The notes under the pieces are model-generated. The model saw nothing but the letters and a program-made list of their open reading frames with translations. It did no database searches and was not told where the DNA came from. A DNA stretch of 64,000 nt from Clostridia bacterium (GTDB lineage Bacteria; Bacillota; Clostridia; Oscillospirales; Acutalibacteraceae). Positions within the stretch are counted from its first letter, which is position 1, and every line of letters begins with the position of its first letter. Location of the stretch: contig JAFQVM010000016.1 of assembly GCA_017407995.1 (NCBI GenBank), positions 62,001 to 126,000 on the forward strand, given 5' to 3'. Below are positions 11,729-21,290 of this stretch, one piece after another. Made by a program: the position numbers and the translations under genes.

Positions 11729-12607
11729 TTAAAGAAGCGGCAGTACTGTATCTTTAAGGAAGTTGCTTTCTTCATCGGAAAGAGTTTTGAAAGGCGGTCT
11801 GCATGAGCCCATGTCGTAGCCCATGAGGCAGAGAACTTCTTTTTCAGCGGCCATTACGCAGCCTGTCTTTATGAGAGCCTTTATAATGTCGTTAGCTTCG
11901 TGCTGAATAGCCTGAGCACCTGCAATGTCGCCGTTTTTGAAAGCGGCAAAGAGTTTGACGAATTTGTCAGGCATAAAGTTGTATGTACTGCCTATAGCAC
12001 CGTCTGCACCCATTATTAGACCCGGGAGAAGCATCTCGTCAAAACCGTTGAAGAAAACTTTGTCGGGGAATGCTTTTTTCATTCTCTCAAGCAGATAGTA
12101 GTCGTTTGATGTGTGCTTTACGCCGAGGAAACGGTCATCGTTTAAGAAAACAGCAAGGTTGTCCTCGTTCATGCTGACGCCTGAATACAGAGGAATGTTG
12201 TAGAGAATCATCGGAATGTTTACGCTGTCGACGATTGCGAAGTAGTATCTCTTTATCTCTTCGAATGAGAATTTGTAGTAGAAAGGAGCGACAGAGGAAA
12301 CAGCATCATAACCGAATTCTTCAGCTTTTTTCGCAAGACGAATAGCTTCCATCTGGCTTATAGCACCGATGTGAGCTATAAGGGTGCATCTGCCGTTGAC
12401 GGTCTGTGCAACAGTTTTCATAACCTCGACACGCTCAGCCTCAGTCATCATAAATGCTTCGCCTGTGCTGCCGCATACATAGAAACCGGAAACACCTTTT
12501 TCTATGTTCATTTCAATCAGTTTTCTAAGCTCGTCGTGGTTGACATTAAAATCTTTGTCAAACGGAGTGAGGAGCGCTGTAAAAATACCCTGAAATTTCT
12601 CTTTCAT
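11729..12607 (-). CDS. nanA: N-acetylneuraminate lyase (DapA/NAL aldolase superfamily)
   Basis: 292 residues from the ATG at 12607, which follows AAAGGCAG; an upstream in-frame ATG at 12649 would add an implausible basic tail. Class I aldolase hallmarks are present: GSTGEAF near residue 46, the catalytic Tyr in ILYNIPLYSG and the Schiff-base Lys in GVKHTSNDYYLLER. NAL-specific residues FNGFDEMLLPG and GAIGSTYNFM separate it from DHDPS. It splits sialic acid into ManNAc and pyruvate. No nanE epimerase or ROK ManNAc kinase is adjacent, so ManNAc may be passed to the BadF-type kinase 4.2 kb away. First gene of its operon. Confidence 0.85.
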   Translation of the reverse strand: MKEKFQGIFTALLTPFDKDFNVNHDELRKLIEMNIEKGVSGFYVCGSTGEAFMMTEAERVEVMKTVAQTVNGRCTLIAHIGAISQMEAIRLAKKAEEFGYDAVSSVAPFYYKFSFEEIKRYYFAIVDSVNIPMILYNIPLYSGVSMNEDNLAVFLNDDRFLGVKHTSNDYYLLERMKKAFPDKVFFNGFDEMLLPGLIMGADGAIGSTYNFMPDKFVKLFAAFKNGDIAGAQAIQHEANDIIKALIKTGCVMAAEKEVLCLMGYDMGSCRPPFKTLSDEESNFLKDTVLPLL

Positions 12608-12639
12608 AACATATCTGCCTTTCAATATATATTTTTTAT

Positions 12640-12668
12640 ATAATATCATCTTATTTTAAAAAGGTAAA
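12640..12668 (-). promoter_or_regulatory. Promoter for nanA-FGGY-GH51 operon
   Basis: On the minus strand TTTACC (12663-12668), 17 bases, then TATTAT (12640-12645), about 35 bases before the nanA ATG. The surrounding sequence is AT-rich and no clean operator palindrome was seen. Confidence 0.5.
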
Positions 12669-12721
12669 CCGAAAATGTAAAACTTTTCAAAATTTTGACG
12701 ATTATAGATTATGCTTAAAAG

Positions 12722-12750
12722 TTGATTTTTACTTGTGCCTGTGATACAAT
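12722..12750 (+). promoter_or_regulatory. Sigma-A-type promoter for the GT2 gene
   Basis: TTGATT (12722-12727), 17-base spacer, TACAAT (12745-12750), about 55 bases upstream of the glycosyltransferase start and divergent from the nanA promoter. Confidence 0.65.
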
Positions 12751-12802
12751 GAAAAACTGTAAAAGTCGGTGAGTAGGAATAAACCGATGTGGAGGAAGAA
12801 AT

Positions 12803-13750
12803 ATGAAGCTGTCTTTGGTAGTTCCTTGTTATAACGAACAGGATAACGTGGAGCTTTTCTATAATGTTGCTGTCAGTGCGTTTAGTGATGGCGGCTTTGA
12901 TTATGAATTGATTTTTGTAAATGACGGCAGTAAAGATGCAACCATGCAGAGGCTCAGAGATTTGTATAATAAAGCTGAGAGCAATATAAAAGTGATTGGA
13001 TTTTCACGCAATTTCGGTAAGGAGTCTGCGATGTATGCGGGGCTAAAAGAGAGCGTCGGCGACTATGTTTGTATAATCGATGCAGATTTACAGCAGAGAC
13101 CTGAGCTTGTGCTTGATATGCTGAAAATTCTCGAAGAGAACCCTGATTGCGACAGCGTTGCCTGCTATCAGGAGGATAGACGTGAGTCTGAAGTTCTTGC
13201 AGCGTTTAAAAACTGTTTTTACAAAATTATAAATAAACTTTCCGAGATTGAGTTTGTCAGCGGTGCGAGTGATTTTAGACTTTTAAGACGTGCTGTTGTG
13301 GATGCAGTACTGAGCATGAGTGAGTACCACCGTTTTTCAAAGGGTATATTTTCGTGGGTAGGCTTTAACACCTACTATATGCCCTATGTTGTTGAGGACA
13401 GAGCTAACGGTACTACTAATTGGAGCTTTTGGAAACTGTTTAAGTATGCAATAGACGGTATTCTGGCATTTACAACGATACCGCTCCGACTGGCGACTTT
13501 TATAGGTCTTTTCAGTTCAGCTGCTTCAATAATTTATATGATAGTGGTAATAATCCAAAAGCTTGCATTTTCTATAGATGTTCCGGGCTATGCAACGATA
13601 GTTGTGCTGATTCTTCTGCTTGGCGGACTTCAGCTTTTCTGCATCGGGGTTTTGGGTGAGTATCTTTCAAAGACATATGTAGAGTCTAAGCGCCGACCGA
13701 TATATATAGCAAAAGAGATTTTGGATTATAAGACACGTGATAAAGACTAA
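12803..13750 (+). CDS. Membrane-anchored GT2 glycosyltransferase (DPM1/GtrB-like, undecaprenyl-phosphate type)
   Basis: 315 residues. The GT-A domain starts with VVPCYNEQDNV; the nucleotide-metal motif is IDADLQQRPE (DxD) near residues 93-102. Two C-terminal transmembrane segments follow (about 227-255 and 265-292) and end in the typical GEYLSKTYVESKRRPIYI tail. Relatives (YkcC, GtrB, ArnC) move a sugar from a nucleotide donor to undecaprenyl phosphate at the inner face of the membrane, for wall teichoic acid or surface glycan decoration. The gene stands alone between its own promoter and terminator, so the acceptor pathway is not visible. Confidence 0.88.
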   Translation: MKLSLVVPCYNEQDNVELFYNVAVSAFSDGGFDYELIFVNDGSKDATMQRLRDLYNKAESNIKVIGFSRNFGKESAMYAGLKESVGDYVCIIDADLQQRPELVLDMLKILEENPDCDSVACYQEDRRESEVLAAFKNCFYKIINKLSEIEFVSGASDFRLLRRAVVDAVLSMSEYHRFSKGIFSWVGFNTYYMPYVVEDRANGTTNWSFWKLFKYAIDGILAFTTIPLRLATFIGLFSSAASIIYMIVVIIQKLAFSIDVPGYATIVVLILLLGGLQLFCIGVLGEYLSKTYVESKRRPIYIAKEILDYKTRDKD

Positions 13751-13770
13751 GAAAAGCAAATAAAAATTTT

Positions 13771-13803
13771 ATCAGGAGCTGTTTTGCAGCTCCTGATTTT
13801 TTT
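13771..13803 (+). terminator. Intrinsic terminator after the GT2 gene
   Basis: Inverted repeat 13771-13781 with 13787-13797 (11 bp), short loop, then a run of seven T. It separates the glycosyltransferase from spoIIID. Confidence 0.92.
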
Positions 13804-13827
13804 GCATCTTCGGCACTTTCAAAAAAT

Positions 13828-13856
13828 GAATATAACCCAAACCCTCGGCATATCTA
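13828..13856 (+). promoter_or_regulatory. spoIIID: Sigma-E-like sporulation promoter for spoIIID
   Basis: GAATATA (13828-13834), a 14-base spacer and CATATCTA (13849-13856) match the sigma-E pattern (KMATATT, 13-14 bases, CATACAMT). It lies about 30 bases before the spoIIID start. In Bacillus and Clostridia spoIIID is transcribed by sigma-E in the mother cell, so position and sequence agree. Confidence 0.65.
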
Positions 13857-13887
13857 TTAACGATACCACTAAACAGGAGGGTTAGTT

Positions 13888-14139
13888 TTGAAGGGCATAG
13901 TTGAAGAGCGTGCGGTTGAGCTTGCAGAGTATATAGTTGAGAATAAAGCTACTGTCAGAGCAGCAGCAAAGGAATTCGGAGTATCAAAGTCGACAGTACA
14001 TATGGATGTAGCTCAGCGTCTGCGTGGATTGAATCCCAAGCTTTACAGAGAAGTCAGGGAGATTCTCGATGTTAATAAGGCACAGCGCCATATTCGTGGT
14101 GGAATGGCAACGAGAGAAAAATATAAAAATTCAAAATAA
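13888..14139 (+). CDS. spoIIID: SpoIIID, mother-cell sporulation transcription regulator
   Basis: 83 residues, nearly the full family length. The core helix-turn-helix (TVRAAAKEFGVSKSTVHMDV, about residues 22-41) and the following basic segment ending RHIRGGMATREKYK match SpoIIID throughout. It binds DNA and retunes the sigma-E regulon before sigma-K activity. The start is TTG at 13888 behind ACAGGAGGGTTAG. A sigma-E-like promoter lies directly upstream. Its presence is strong evidence for an endospore former. Confidence 0.95.
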   Translation: MKGIVEERAVELAEYIVENKATVRAAAKEFGVSKSTVHMDVAQRLRGLNPKLYREVREILDVNKAQRHIRGGMATREKYKNSK

Positions 14140-14229
14140 ATTTTAGGTACATCTTTGTCAAAAAAATATTGTATTGTGCCGCTTGTTGTGATATATTTTT
14201 ATTGTTTATTAAACCAACAGGAGGCAATT

Positions 14230-15243
14230 ATGAAACAGCTCAATATCGGAATCATAGGAGCGGGACGAATCGGCTCGCTTCACGCAAAGTCGATAACTTA
14301 TAACGTGCCCAGCGCAAGAGTTATCGGTATTACAGATGTCAGAAAAGATGGGCTTGAGGCACTTGCACAGGAGCTTTCTATACCGAAGGTATATGATGAC
14401 TATAAGCAGATGCTTGCAGACAGCGAGGTAGATGCTGTTCTTGTCTGTTCTTCGACTGATACCCATGCTGATATCGCAATTGAAGCGGCTAAAGCGGGCA
14501 AGCACATTTTCTGTGAGAAGCCTGTTGACCTGACTCCTGAAAAGGTAAAGGCAGTTATCAAAGCAGTTGATGAGGCGGGAGTTAAGCTCCAAGTCGGTTT
14601 TAACCGCAGATTTGACCATAACTTTTCTAACGTCAAGGCGATGGTAGCTGATGATAAAATCGGTGAGGTACATATAGTGAAGATTACATCACGTGACCCT
14701 GCTCCGCCACCGGCAGAGTATTCGGCAGTCTCGGGCGGAATGTTCCTTGATATGACTATCCATGATTTTGATATGGCACGCTTCCTTTCCGGCAGCGAGG
14801 TAACAGAGGTATATGCAAATGCAACATGCCTTGTTGACCCTGCAATCGGCGAGGCAGGCGATGTTGACACAGCTGTTATAAGTTTGAAGTTTGCAAACGG
14901 CGCAATCGGCGTTATCGATAACAGCAGACGTGCCGCATACGGTTATGACCAGAGAGTAGAAGTTTTCGGAAGCAAGGGTGCAGCCGTAGCATCCAACGAC
15001 ACACCTACGAATGTAAAATTTATGGGTGAGGACGGTGTTGTGAGCGACAAGCCTTTGTATTTCTTCCTTGAGAGATATATGCAGTCTTTCAGGGATGAGA
15101 TGCTCCAGTTTGTCGATGCTGTAAATAACGATACAGCTACGCCCACAACAGGTGAGGACGGTCTTAATTCTCTTCTTGTTGCACTTGCAGCCAAGAAGTC
15201 TGTAGCTTTGGGCAGACCTGTGCTCATGAGCGAAATGAACTAA
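14230..15243 (+). CDS. iolG: Inositol 2-dehydrogenase-like Gfo/Idh/MocA oxidoreductase
   Basis: 337 residues from the ATG at 14230 behind ACAGGAGGC; the longer reading from 14155 lacks a ribosome site. The Rossmann motif GIIGAGRIGSLH is at the N-terminus, the EKPVDL motif with catalytic Lys is near residue 97, and GGMFLDMTIHDFDMARFL holds the catalytic Asp and His. This pattern is standard for IolG, which oxidises myo-inositol to scyllo-inosose with NAD+. No other iol genes are nearby, so a related polyol or sugar substrate remains possible. Confidence 0.82.
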   Translation: MKQLNIGIIGAGRIGSLHAKSITYNVPSARVIGITDVRKDGLEALAQELSIPKVYDDYKQMLADSEVDAVLVCSSTDTHADIAIEAAKAGKHIFCEKPVDLTPEKVKAVIKAVDEAGVKLQVGFNRRFDHNFSNVKAMVADDKIGEVHIVKITSRDPAPPPAEYSAVSGGMFLDMTIHDFDMARFLSGSEVTEVYANATCLVDPAIGEAGDVDTAVISLKFANGAIGVIDNSRRAAYGYDQRVEVFGSKGAAVASNDTPTNVKFMGEDGVVSDKPLYFFLERYMQSFRDEMLQFVDAVNNDTATPTTGEDGLNSLLVALAAKKSVALGRPVLMSEMN

Positions 15244-15248
15244 CAAAA

Positions 15249-15274
15249 AACAGCCGCAGATTTCTGCGGCTGTT
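15249..15274. terminator. Bidirectional terminator between iolG and the lipoprotein gene
   Basis: GC-rich inverted repeat around AGCCGCAG/CTGCGGCT with flanking A- and T-runs, placed between two convergent genes. Confidence 0.85.
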
Positions 15275-15299
15275 TGCTATTAGATTGAGGTTATCGCTT

Positions 15300-15872
15300 T
15301 TACTCTCCTGCGCCTTCATAGTTTCGCAGGGTCAGTTCGGGCTCGGTTTCGGGACAAAGGCTTTTATTTTCAACGCAGAAGAAGGCACCTGTGTTGTTAG
15401 CGGAGTATGTATATCTGTTGAAGTTGGTTTCGCCGTATTGTGGTACAGCCTGAGTATAGCTTCCGGGTTCTGGGATGAAAATCATATCCGATACTTTTTG
15501 TGGGTCATCATTGCCGTTTGAGAATATGGTTATAACTGAGTTGCAAATCTCACGAAAGTTTGTGAGTGCACCGGAATTCATCTCCTGAATGGTTGCAGAC
15601 GTTGTTATTGAGCACCTTTTTATACTTAAGTCATCTTCCTTGGCATAGAGCCTGATTAGAAATTGAACTTTATTGTCAGGTGACAGTATAAAGTTATATT
15701 GTATTTCGTCGTTGCTGTCTGTAATCAGTGCTTCTTTGGAGTCTATCTGTGCCCATACAAGCTGTTTGTTGAATCTTCTCTCAAACATTTTTACATCTGA
15801 AAAACGCTGTACGGAGCAAGCACTGAGCGTTATTAATAAAAGCGATAAAAACAGGGCGAAAACTCGTTTCAT
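15300..15872 (-). CDS. Putative lipoprotein of unknown function
   Basis: 190 residues from the ATG at 15872, chosen because GGAGG lies seven bases before it; the frame extends further upstream without a better start. The N-terminus is a textbook lipoprotein signal, MKRVFALFLSLLLITLSAC, with cleavage expected before the Cys at residue 19. The remainder is a soluble mixed alpha/beta region with no motif I recognise. It is monocistronic and convergent with iolG. No function is proposed. Confidence 0.75.
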   Translation of the reverse strand: MKRVFALFLSLLLITLSACSVQRFSDVKMFERRFNKQLVWAQIDSKEALITDSNDEIQYNFILSPDNKVQFLIRLYAKEDDLSIKRCSITTSATIQEMNSGALTNFREICNSVITIFSNGNDDPQKVSDMIFIPEPGSYTQAVPQYGETNFNRYTYSANNTGAFFCVENKSLCPETEPELTLRNYEGAGE

Positions 15873-15975
15873 TTGACCTCCTTTATTCTTGTTAAACCCC
15901 AATATACTGTTAGAATTCACAAGAAACTACGCAATATATTCAATTGTATATATGTATATGTAGAAATCATTCAAA

Positions 15976-16018
15976 CAAGTCCTTTTGACTTGAATTTTAA
16001 CAAAAAAAAGAATAAAAT
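15976..16018 (+). promoter_or_regulatory. purE promoter with an inverted repeat over the -35
   Basis: TTGAAT (15990-15995), 17 bases, TAAAAT (16013-16018) lie about 60 bases before purE. A perfect 6-bp inverted repeat CAAGTC/GACTTG (15976-15981, 15987-15992) overlaps the -35 and could be an operator. No purine riboswitch fold or tandem PurBox was recognised. Confidence 0.55.
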
Positions 16019-16080
16019 TATAAGTAAATATACAGTGCTCGATTTATATGCTCGTCAAAAAACAGATGGAGGTATTTTCT

Positions 16081-16578
16081 TTGAAAAAAGTAGCAATCAT
16101 TATGGGAAGCGACAGCGATTTGCCGGTAGTAGCTCCCGCAATAAAAAAGCTTCAATCTTTCGGAATTGAGTGTGAAGCTCATGTGTTTTCTGCACACAGA
16201 ACACCTGAAGCTGCCTGCAGCTTTGCTGCTAACGCACAGAGTAATGGTTTTGGTGTAATTATTGCTGCGGCAGGCAAGGCAGCTCATCTTGGTGGAGTGC
16301 TTGCAGCTCATACAGTTCTTCCTGTAATCGGAATTCCTGTTAAGTCCTCAACACTTGACGGTCTTGATGCTCTTCTTGCAACTGTTCAGATGCCTTCTGG
16401 TATTCCTGTTGCGTGCGTTGCAATTGACGGTGCTGAGAATGCGGCGATACTTGCAGTTCAGATGCTTGCTCTGAGTGATGAAGGACTTACGGCAAAACTT
16501 TTAAAAATGAAAGAAGATATGGCAGAGGCGGTTCTTAAAAAAGATGCCGCACTCGCTGAGAAAGTAAAGAATCTTTAA
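16081..16578 (+). CDS. purE: PurE, 5-(carboxyamino)imidazole ribonucleotide mutase
   Basis: 165 residues. The N-terminal IIMGSDSDLP loop and the FSAHRTPE segment form the CAIR/NCAIR active site, and GKAAHLGGVLAAHT binds phosphate. The start is TTG at 16081, eight bases after GATGGAGG; upstream in-frame ATGs lie before the ribosome site. PurE moves the carboxyl group to give CAIR in de novo purine synthesis. purK is not in the window, so whether it is the mutase (class I) or the direct carboxylase (class II) is not settled; the AHRTPE motif favours class I. First gene of purEFMNHD. Confidence 0.93.
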   Translation: MKKVAIIMGSDSDLPVVAPAIKKLQSFGIECEAHVFSAHRTPEAACSFAANAQSNGFGVIIAAAGKAAHLGGVLAAHTVLPVIGIPVKSSTLDGLDALLATVQMPSGIPVACVAIDGAENAAILAVQMLALSDEGLTAKLLKMKEDMAEAVLKKDAALAEKVKNL

Positions 16579-16602
16579 AATCCATCGAAGGGACTGAACC
16601 GA

Positions 16603-18042
16603 ATGCTTGACAAACCGCACGAGGAATGTGGCGTATTTGGTATTTTTAATATGAACGACCGCAACATTGCGCAGGATATATATCTTGCATTGTTTGCTCT
16701 TCAGCATAGGGGACAGCTTAGTTGCGGAATCACCGTGGATTACGGTGAGGGAGTAGTTGAAACGGTTAAGAACTCAGGGCTTGTGCCGGAAGTTTTTAAT
16801 GCTGATACTCTTGATAAGTTTAAGAAAAACGGAATAGGAGTTTCGGGCATAGGCCATGTGCGTTACTCTTCAAAAGAATTTGCTGAGAGAGCTAACAATC
16901 AGCCTCTCGTAATGCGTTATGCACGAGGAATAGCGGCTATCGCCAATAACGGCGGTCTTTCTAACGGAAAGACTTTGAGGCAGAGTCTGGAAGCTGACGG
17001 TGCAATTTTCCAGACAGGTAGTGACGCTGAGCTGATAGGCTATCTTGCGGCTGGACATAGGCTTAAAGAAAAGAATATGGAGAGTGCCATTGAAAAGACA
17101 ATGGATGAGATTATAGGCGCATACTCCTTTGTAATGATTTCTCCCAATAAGCTTATTGCTGTGCGTGACCCTCAGGGCTTCAGACCGTTGTGCTTAGGTA
17201 AGATTGAGGACAGTTATGTCGTAGCCAGCGAGAGCTGTGCCATAGTCGGAATAGGCGGTACATTTATCCGTGATATTGAGCCGGGCGAGATTTTAGTTAT
17301 AACTAAGGATGGTTTGCACAGTAACAAGCGCCATTGCGGACAAAAGACTTCACTTTGTATTTTTGAGCATGTATACTTTGCACGTCCCGATTCGGTGATT
17401 GACGGTGCGGGAGTACATATAGCTCGTAAGCGTGCAGGAGCGATGCTTGCTAAGGAAAATCCTGTTGATGCCGATGTAGTAATCGGTGTTCCGGATTCGG
17501 GTATAGATGCAGCAATCGGCTATGCCGATGAGTCAGGAATTCCGTTTGAAACAGGGTTTATAAAGAATCGATATGTGGGCAGAACCTTTATTCAGCAGAC
17601 GCAGGTTCAGCGTGAAAAAGCCGTTCACATCAAGCTCAATCCCATAAGCTCTGCGGTAAAGGGCAAAAGGGTTGTTCTTATAGATGACTCAATTGTACGT
17701 GGAACTACCAGCGCACACATAGTTGAGCTTTTGAGGGCAGCGGGTGCGGTTGAAGTACATATGCGAATATCATCACCGCCGTTTCTCAATCCCTGCTATT
17801 TCGGTACGGACATCAGCTCCAGAGAGTATCTCATAGAGTGTAATCTTTCAGAGGATGAGATATGCCAGCGAATCGGTGTGGATTCACTTGGATATTTAAG
17901 CATGGATGCACTTTACTCGATAGCTAAAGAGTCAAAATGCGGATTCTGCGATGCTTGCTTTACAGGCAAATACCCGGTAGAGTGTCCGGATTTAGATAAA
18001 GACGATAAATTTACTTCAAAATTAAAAACACTTGAAAAATAA
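16603..18042 (+). CDS. purF: PurF, amidophosphoribosyltransferase
   Basis: 479 residues. The catalytic Cys is residue 9 in [10 protein letters not shown], so an 8-residue propeptide should be removed, as in Bacillus-type PurF. The N-terminal Ntn glutaminase domain is followed by a type I phosphoribosyltransferase domain with the PRPP loop [14 protein letters not shown] near residue 360. C-terminal Cys residues ([10 protein letters not shown] and YPVECPD) match the [4Fe-4S] ligands of the oxygen-sensitive Bacillus enzyme. It catalyses the first committed step of purine synthesis. Confidence 0.96.
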   Translation: MLDKPHEECGVFGIFNMNDRNIAQDIYLALFALQHRGQLSCGITVDYGEGVVETVKNSGLVPEVFNADTLDKFKKNGIGVSGIGHVRYSSKEFAERANNQPLVMRYARGIAAIANNGGLSNGKTLRQSLEADGAIFQTGSDAELIGYLAAGHRLKEKNMESAIEKTMDEIIGAYSFVMISPNKLIAVRDPQGFRPLCLGKIEDSYVVASESCAIVGIGGTFIRDIEPGEILVITKDGLHSNKRHCGQKTSLCIFEHVYFARPDSVIDGAGVHIARKRAGAMLAKENPVDADVVIGVPDSGIDAAIGYADESGIPFETGFIKNRYVGRTFIQQTQVQREKAVHIKLNPISSAVKGKRVVLIDDSIVRGTTSAHIVELLRAAGAVEVHMRISSPPFLNPCYFGTDISSREYLIECNLSEDEICQRIGVDSLGYLSMDALYSIAKESKCGFCDACFTGKYPVECPDLDKDDKFTSKLKTLEK

Positions 18043-18062
18043 TAATGAGAGGTTTAACGATT

Positions 18063-19100
18063 ATGGAAAGTTATTCAAAGAGCTATAAGGATGCAGGCGT
18101 TGACGTAACCGCAGGTTACCGTGCGGTTGAGCTTATAAAGGACCATGCAAAGCGCACCTCTATTCCTGGAGTGATTTCGGGACTCGGCGGTTTTGGCGGA
18201 CTTTTTGCGCCAGACCTTACAGGTATTACAAATCCTGTTCTTGTGTCGGGAACTGACGGTGTTGGCACAAAGCTTAAAATCGCATTTTTGATGGACAAGC
18301 ATGATACAGTCGGTATTGACTGCGTTGCTATGTGTGTAAACGATGTTGCTTGTTCGGGTGCAAAGCCGTTGTTTTTCCTTGACTATCTTGCAGTTGGCAA
18401 GAATATACCAGAGCGTGTAGCTGAAATTGTTTCGGGTGTAGCAGAGGGTTGTGTCCAGGCAGGCTGTGCACTTATCGGCGGCGAGACAGCAGAGATGCCC
18501 GGCTTCTATCCTGTTGATGAATATGACCTTGCAGGCTTCAGTGTAGGTATGGCAGATAAGTCAAAGCTTATTGATTCTTCCGACCTTGCAGCAGGCGATG
18601 TGCTTGTCGGTGTCAGCTCGTCGGGACTTCATTCAAACGGTTTTTCACTTATAAGAAAGATATTCAATATCAGCAATAACGGCGAACGCCTGAATGTCTA
18701 TGTTGAAGATTTCGGACATACTCTCGGCGAGGAACTTCTTACTCCCACTAAGATATATGTAAAACCGCTTCTTGCGCTTATGGATAAGGTTAAGATTCAC
18801 GGTGTTTCTCACATTACAGGTGGCGGCTTCTACGAGAATATTCCGAGAATGCTCAACGACGGTATCCACGCAAAAGTTGAGAAAGCGGCTATTCCTCAGT
18901 TGCCGATATTCAAACTTCTTTCAACAGAGGGAATCCCTGAGCGTGATATGTATAACACCTTTAATATGGGTATCGGACTTTGCATCGCAGTAAGCAAGGA
19001 TGATGCTGATGAGACAGTCAGAATCCTTCGTGAGTGCGGTGAGACTGCTAATATCATTGGTGAGGTTGTCAGCGGCGAAAAAGGAGTAACAATATGCTAA
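18063..19100 (+). CDS. purM: PurM, phosphoribosylformylglycinamidine cyclo-ligase (AIR synthetase)
   Basis: 345 residues from the ATG at 18063, with a GAGAGG ribosome site before it; an ATG at 18045 is possible but overlaps that site. GLGGFGGLF, the GTDGVGTKL phosphate loop and [14 protein letters not shown] are characteristic AIR synthetase motifs. It closes the imidazole ring of AIR. Its last codons overlap the purN start by seven bases, which points to translational coupling. Confidence 0.95.
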   Translation: MESYSKSYKDAGVDVTAGYRAVELIKDHAKRTSIPGVISGLGGFGGLFAPDLTGITNPVLVSGTDGVGTKLKIAFLMDKHDTVGIDCVAMCVNDVACSGAKPLFFLDYLAVGKNIPERVAEIVSGVAEGCVQAGCALIGGETAEMPGFYPVDEYDLAGFSVGMADKSKLIDSSDLAAGDVLVGVSSSGLHSNGFSLIRKIFNISNNGERLNVYVEDFGHTLGEELLTPTKIYVKPLLALMDKVKIHGVSHITGGGFYENIPRMLNDGIHAKVEKAAIPQLPIFKLLSTEGIPERDMYNTFNMGIGLCIAVSKDDADETVRILRECGETANIIGEVVSGEKGVTIC

Positions 19101-19690
19101 ACATTGTTGTTCTGGTGTCCGGCGGCGGAACTAATCTTCAGGCGCTTATTGATGCCGAAGCTGACGGTAAAATCAAACACGGTCGTATCAGCAAGGTTAT
19201 AGCAAGCCGTAGCGATGCTAAGGCACTTACCCGTGCTGCTAATGCTAATATTGATACAGCTGTTGTGCCTCGTAAAGAGTTTGAAAATGATGAAAAGTTT
19301 AACGAGGCATTACTTGAAGAGTTGGATAAGGCAAAGCCTGACATAATTGTTCTGGCGGGATTTATGCATATTCTCTCAGAAAAAGTTATACAGAAGTATG
19401 ATAAAATGATGCTCAACGTTCATCCCTCGCTTATACCTTCGTTTTCGGGCAAAGGTTTTTATGGCTTGAAGGTGCATGAGGCTGCTCTTGAACGTGGAGT
19501 GAAGATAACAGGAGCAACAGTACATTTTGTCAACGAAATTCCGGACGGTGGAGAGATAATCGTTCAAAAGGCGGTAGAAATTATGCCTGGCGACACCCCA
19601 GAAACCCTCCAGCGCCGTGTTATGGAACAGGCTGAATGGAAAATACTTCCTGAGGCAGTTGCAAAACTTTGTGAAGAAAGAGACAGATAA
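19094..19690 (+). CDS. purN: PurN, phosphoribosylglycinamide formyltransferase
   Basis: 198 residues. The N-terminal [16 protein letters not shown] loop binds GAR. The catalytic Asn-His-Asp set shows as [12 protein letters not shown] and the downstream [14 protein letters not shown]. It transfers formyl from 10-formyl-THF. The ATG at 19094 lies inside the end of purM, after AAAAAGGAG. Confidence 0.95.
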   Translation: MLNIVVLVSGGGTNLQALIDAEADGKIKHGRISKVIASRSDAKALTRAANANIDTAVVPRKEFENDEKFNEALLEELDKAKPDIIVLAGFMHILSEKVIQKYDKMMLNVHPSLIPSFSGKGFYGLKVHEAALERGVKITGATVHFVNEIPDGGEIIVQKAVEIMPGDTPETLQRRVMEQAEWKILPEAVAKLCEERDR

Positions 19691-19729
19691 GATTAAAAAA
19701 TATTGAAAGATTTGAAAGGAATGTTCAAC

Positions 19730-21283
19730 ATGAAAAGACGAGCCCTTATCAGTGTTTCTGATAAAACAGGAGTTGTGGATTTTGCAAGGGAGCTTGCAGC
19801 TCTCGGATTTGAGGTTGTGTCTACAGGCGGCACAGCAAAAGCTATACAGGATGCAGGTATTCCCTGTACCGGAGTTTCCGATATAACAGGATTTCCCGAG
19901 TGCCTTGACGGCAGAGTTAAGACTCTCCATCCGGCTATCCATGCAGGTGTTCTTGCAATGCGCTCAAATCCTGAGCATATGAATCAGATTGAGGAGCTCG
20001 GTGTTGTACCGATTGATGTTGTTTGTATCAATCTCTATCCTTTCAAACAGACAATTCTTAAAGAGGGCGTAACTCTTGAGGATGCAATTGAGAATATAGA
20101 TATCGGCGGACCGACAATGATAAGAGCGGCAGCCAAAAACTGGCAGGATGTCGCAGTTGTTGTTGACCCTGCTGATTACAGCGAGATTATTGCTCAGCTT
20201 AAAGAGAATAACGAAGTTTCCAAGGAAATGAAGTTCCGCCTTGCAGGAAAAGTTTTTGAGCATACAGCACAGTATGATTCAATGATAAATGCCTATCTTC
20301 GTGAGCAGAGAGGGGAAACAGAGCTTCCCGATGCACTTTCTCTTACATATGAGAAGGTTCAGGATATGCGTTACGGCGAGAACCCGCATCAGGGCGCAGC
20401 GTTCTATAAAGAGATTAACTGCCCGAGCAACAGTCTTGCAGCAGCAAAGCAGCTTCACGGCAAGGAGCTTTCGTATAACAATATCAACGATGCTAACGGT
20501 GCACTTGACGTACTCAAAGAGTTTGGTTGGGACGAGCCTTGTGCAGTAGCAGTCAAGCATGCCAATCCCTGCGGCGTAGGTCTTGGCGACAGCATTTATG
20601 AGGCATATGTAAACGCTTATAATTCAGACCCTGTTTCGATTTTTGGCGGTATAGTTGCTCTTAACAGAGAGGTTGATGAGCAGACAGCAAATGAGCTTGC
20701 AAAGATATTCCTTGAGATTATCATTGCTCCTTCTTTCTCACAGGCAGCACTTGATATCCTTACAGCCAAGAAGAATATCAGACTTCTCGAACTTCCTCGC
20801 CTTGCTGACAAGAACAGCCCTGAAGCTCTTGATATGAAGAAGGTTGTAGGCGGACTTCTTGTCCAGAAGCTTGATACAATCATTCTTCCTGAGGATGTTG
20901 AGCTTAAGTGTGTGACAAAGCGTCAGCCTACAGAAGAAGAAATGAAGCAGATGCTCTTTGCATGGAAAGTTGTAAAGCATGTAAAGTCAAACGGCATCGC
21001 TCTTGCTAAAGATAACATGACCGTCGGCGTAGGCCCCGGACAGACCAACAGAGTAACAGCGCTTGACCTTGCTATCAAGTATGCAGGCGACAGAGCAGCA
21101 GGTAGCGTAATGGGCAGCGATGCATTCTTCCCGTTCTCAGACTGTGTTGAGGCTGCCGCAAAAGCAGGTATTACAGCTATCATCCAGCCGGGCGGCTCCA
21201 TCAGAGATGAGGACAGCATCAAGGCAGCAGACGAAGCAGGCATTGCTATGGTGTTTACGTCCATGCGCCACTTCAAACACTAA
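19730..21283 (+). CDS. purH: PurH, AICAR transformylase / IMP cyclohydrolase
   Basis: 517 residues from the ATG at 19730 behind GAAAGGA. The N-terminal MGS-like IMP cyclohydrolase domain begins [12 protein letters not shown] and contains STGGTAKA. The C-terminal AICAR transformylase domain contains the KHANPCG motif and ends [11 protein letters not shown], the expected C-terminus. It performs the last two steps to IMP. The purL, purC and purB genes needed for the full pathway are not in the window. Confidence 0.96.
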   Translation: MKRRALISVSDKTGVVDFARELAALGFEVVSTGGTAKAIQDAGIPCTGVSDITGFPECLDGRVKTLHPAIHAGVLAMRSNPEHMNQIEELGVVPIDVVCINLYPFKQTILKEGVTLEDAIENIDIGGPTMIRAAAKNWQDVAVVVDPADYSEIIAQLKENNEVSKEMKFRLAGKVFEHTAQYDSMINAYLREQRGETELPDALSLTYEKVQDMRYGENPHQGAAFYKEINCPSNSLAAAKQLHGKELSYNNINDANGALDVLKEFGWDEPCAVAVKHANPCGVGLGDSIYEAYVNAYNSDPVSIFGGIVALNREVDEQTANELAKIFLEIIIAPSFSQAALDILTAKKNIRLLELPRLADKNSPEALDMKKVVGGLLVQKLDTIILPEDVELKCVTKRQPTEEEMKQMLFAWKVVKHVKSNGIALAKDNMTVGVGPGQTNRVTALDLAIKYAGDRAAGSVMGSDAFFPFSDCVEAAAKAGITAIIQPGGSIRDEDSIKAADEAGIAMVFTSMRHFKH

Positions 21284-21290
21284 TTATTAC

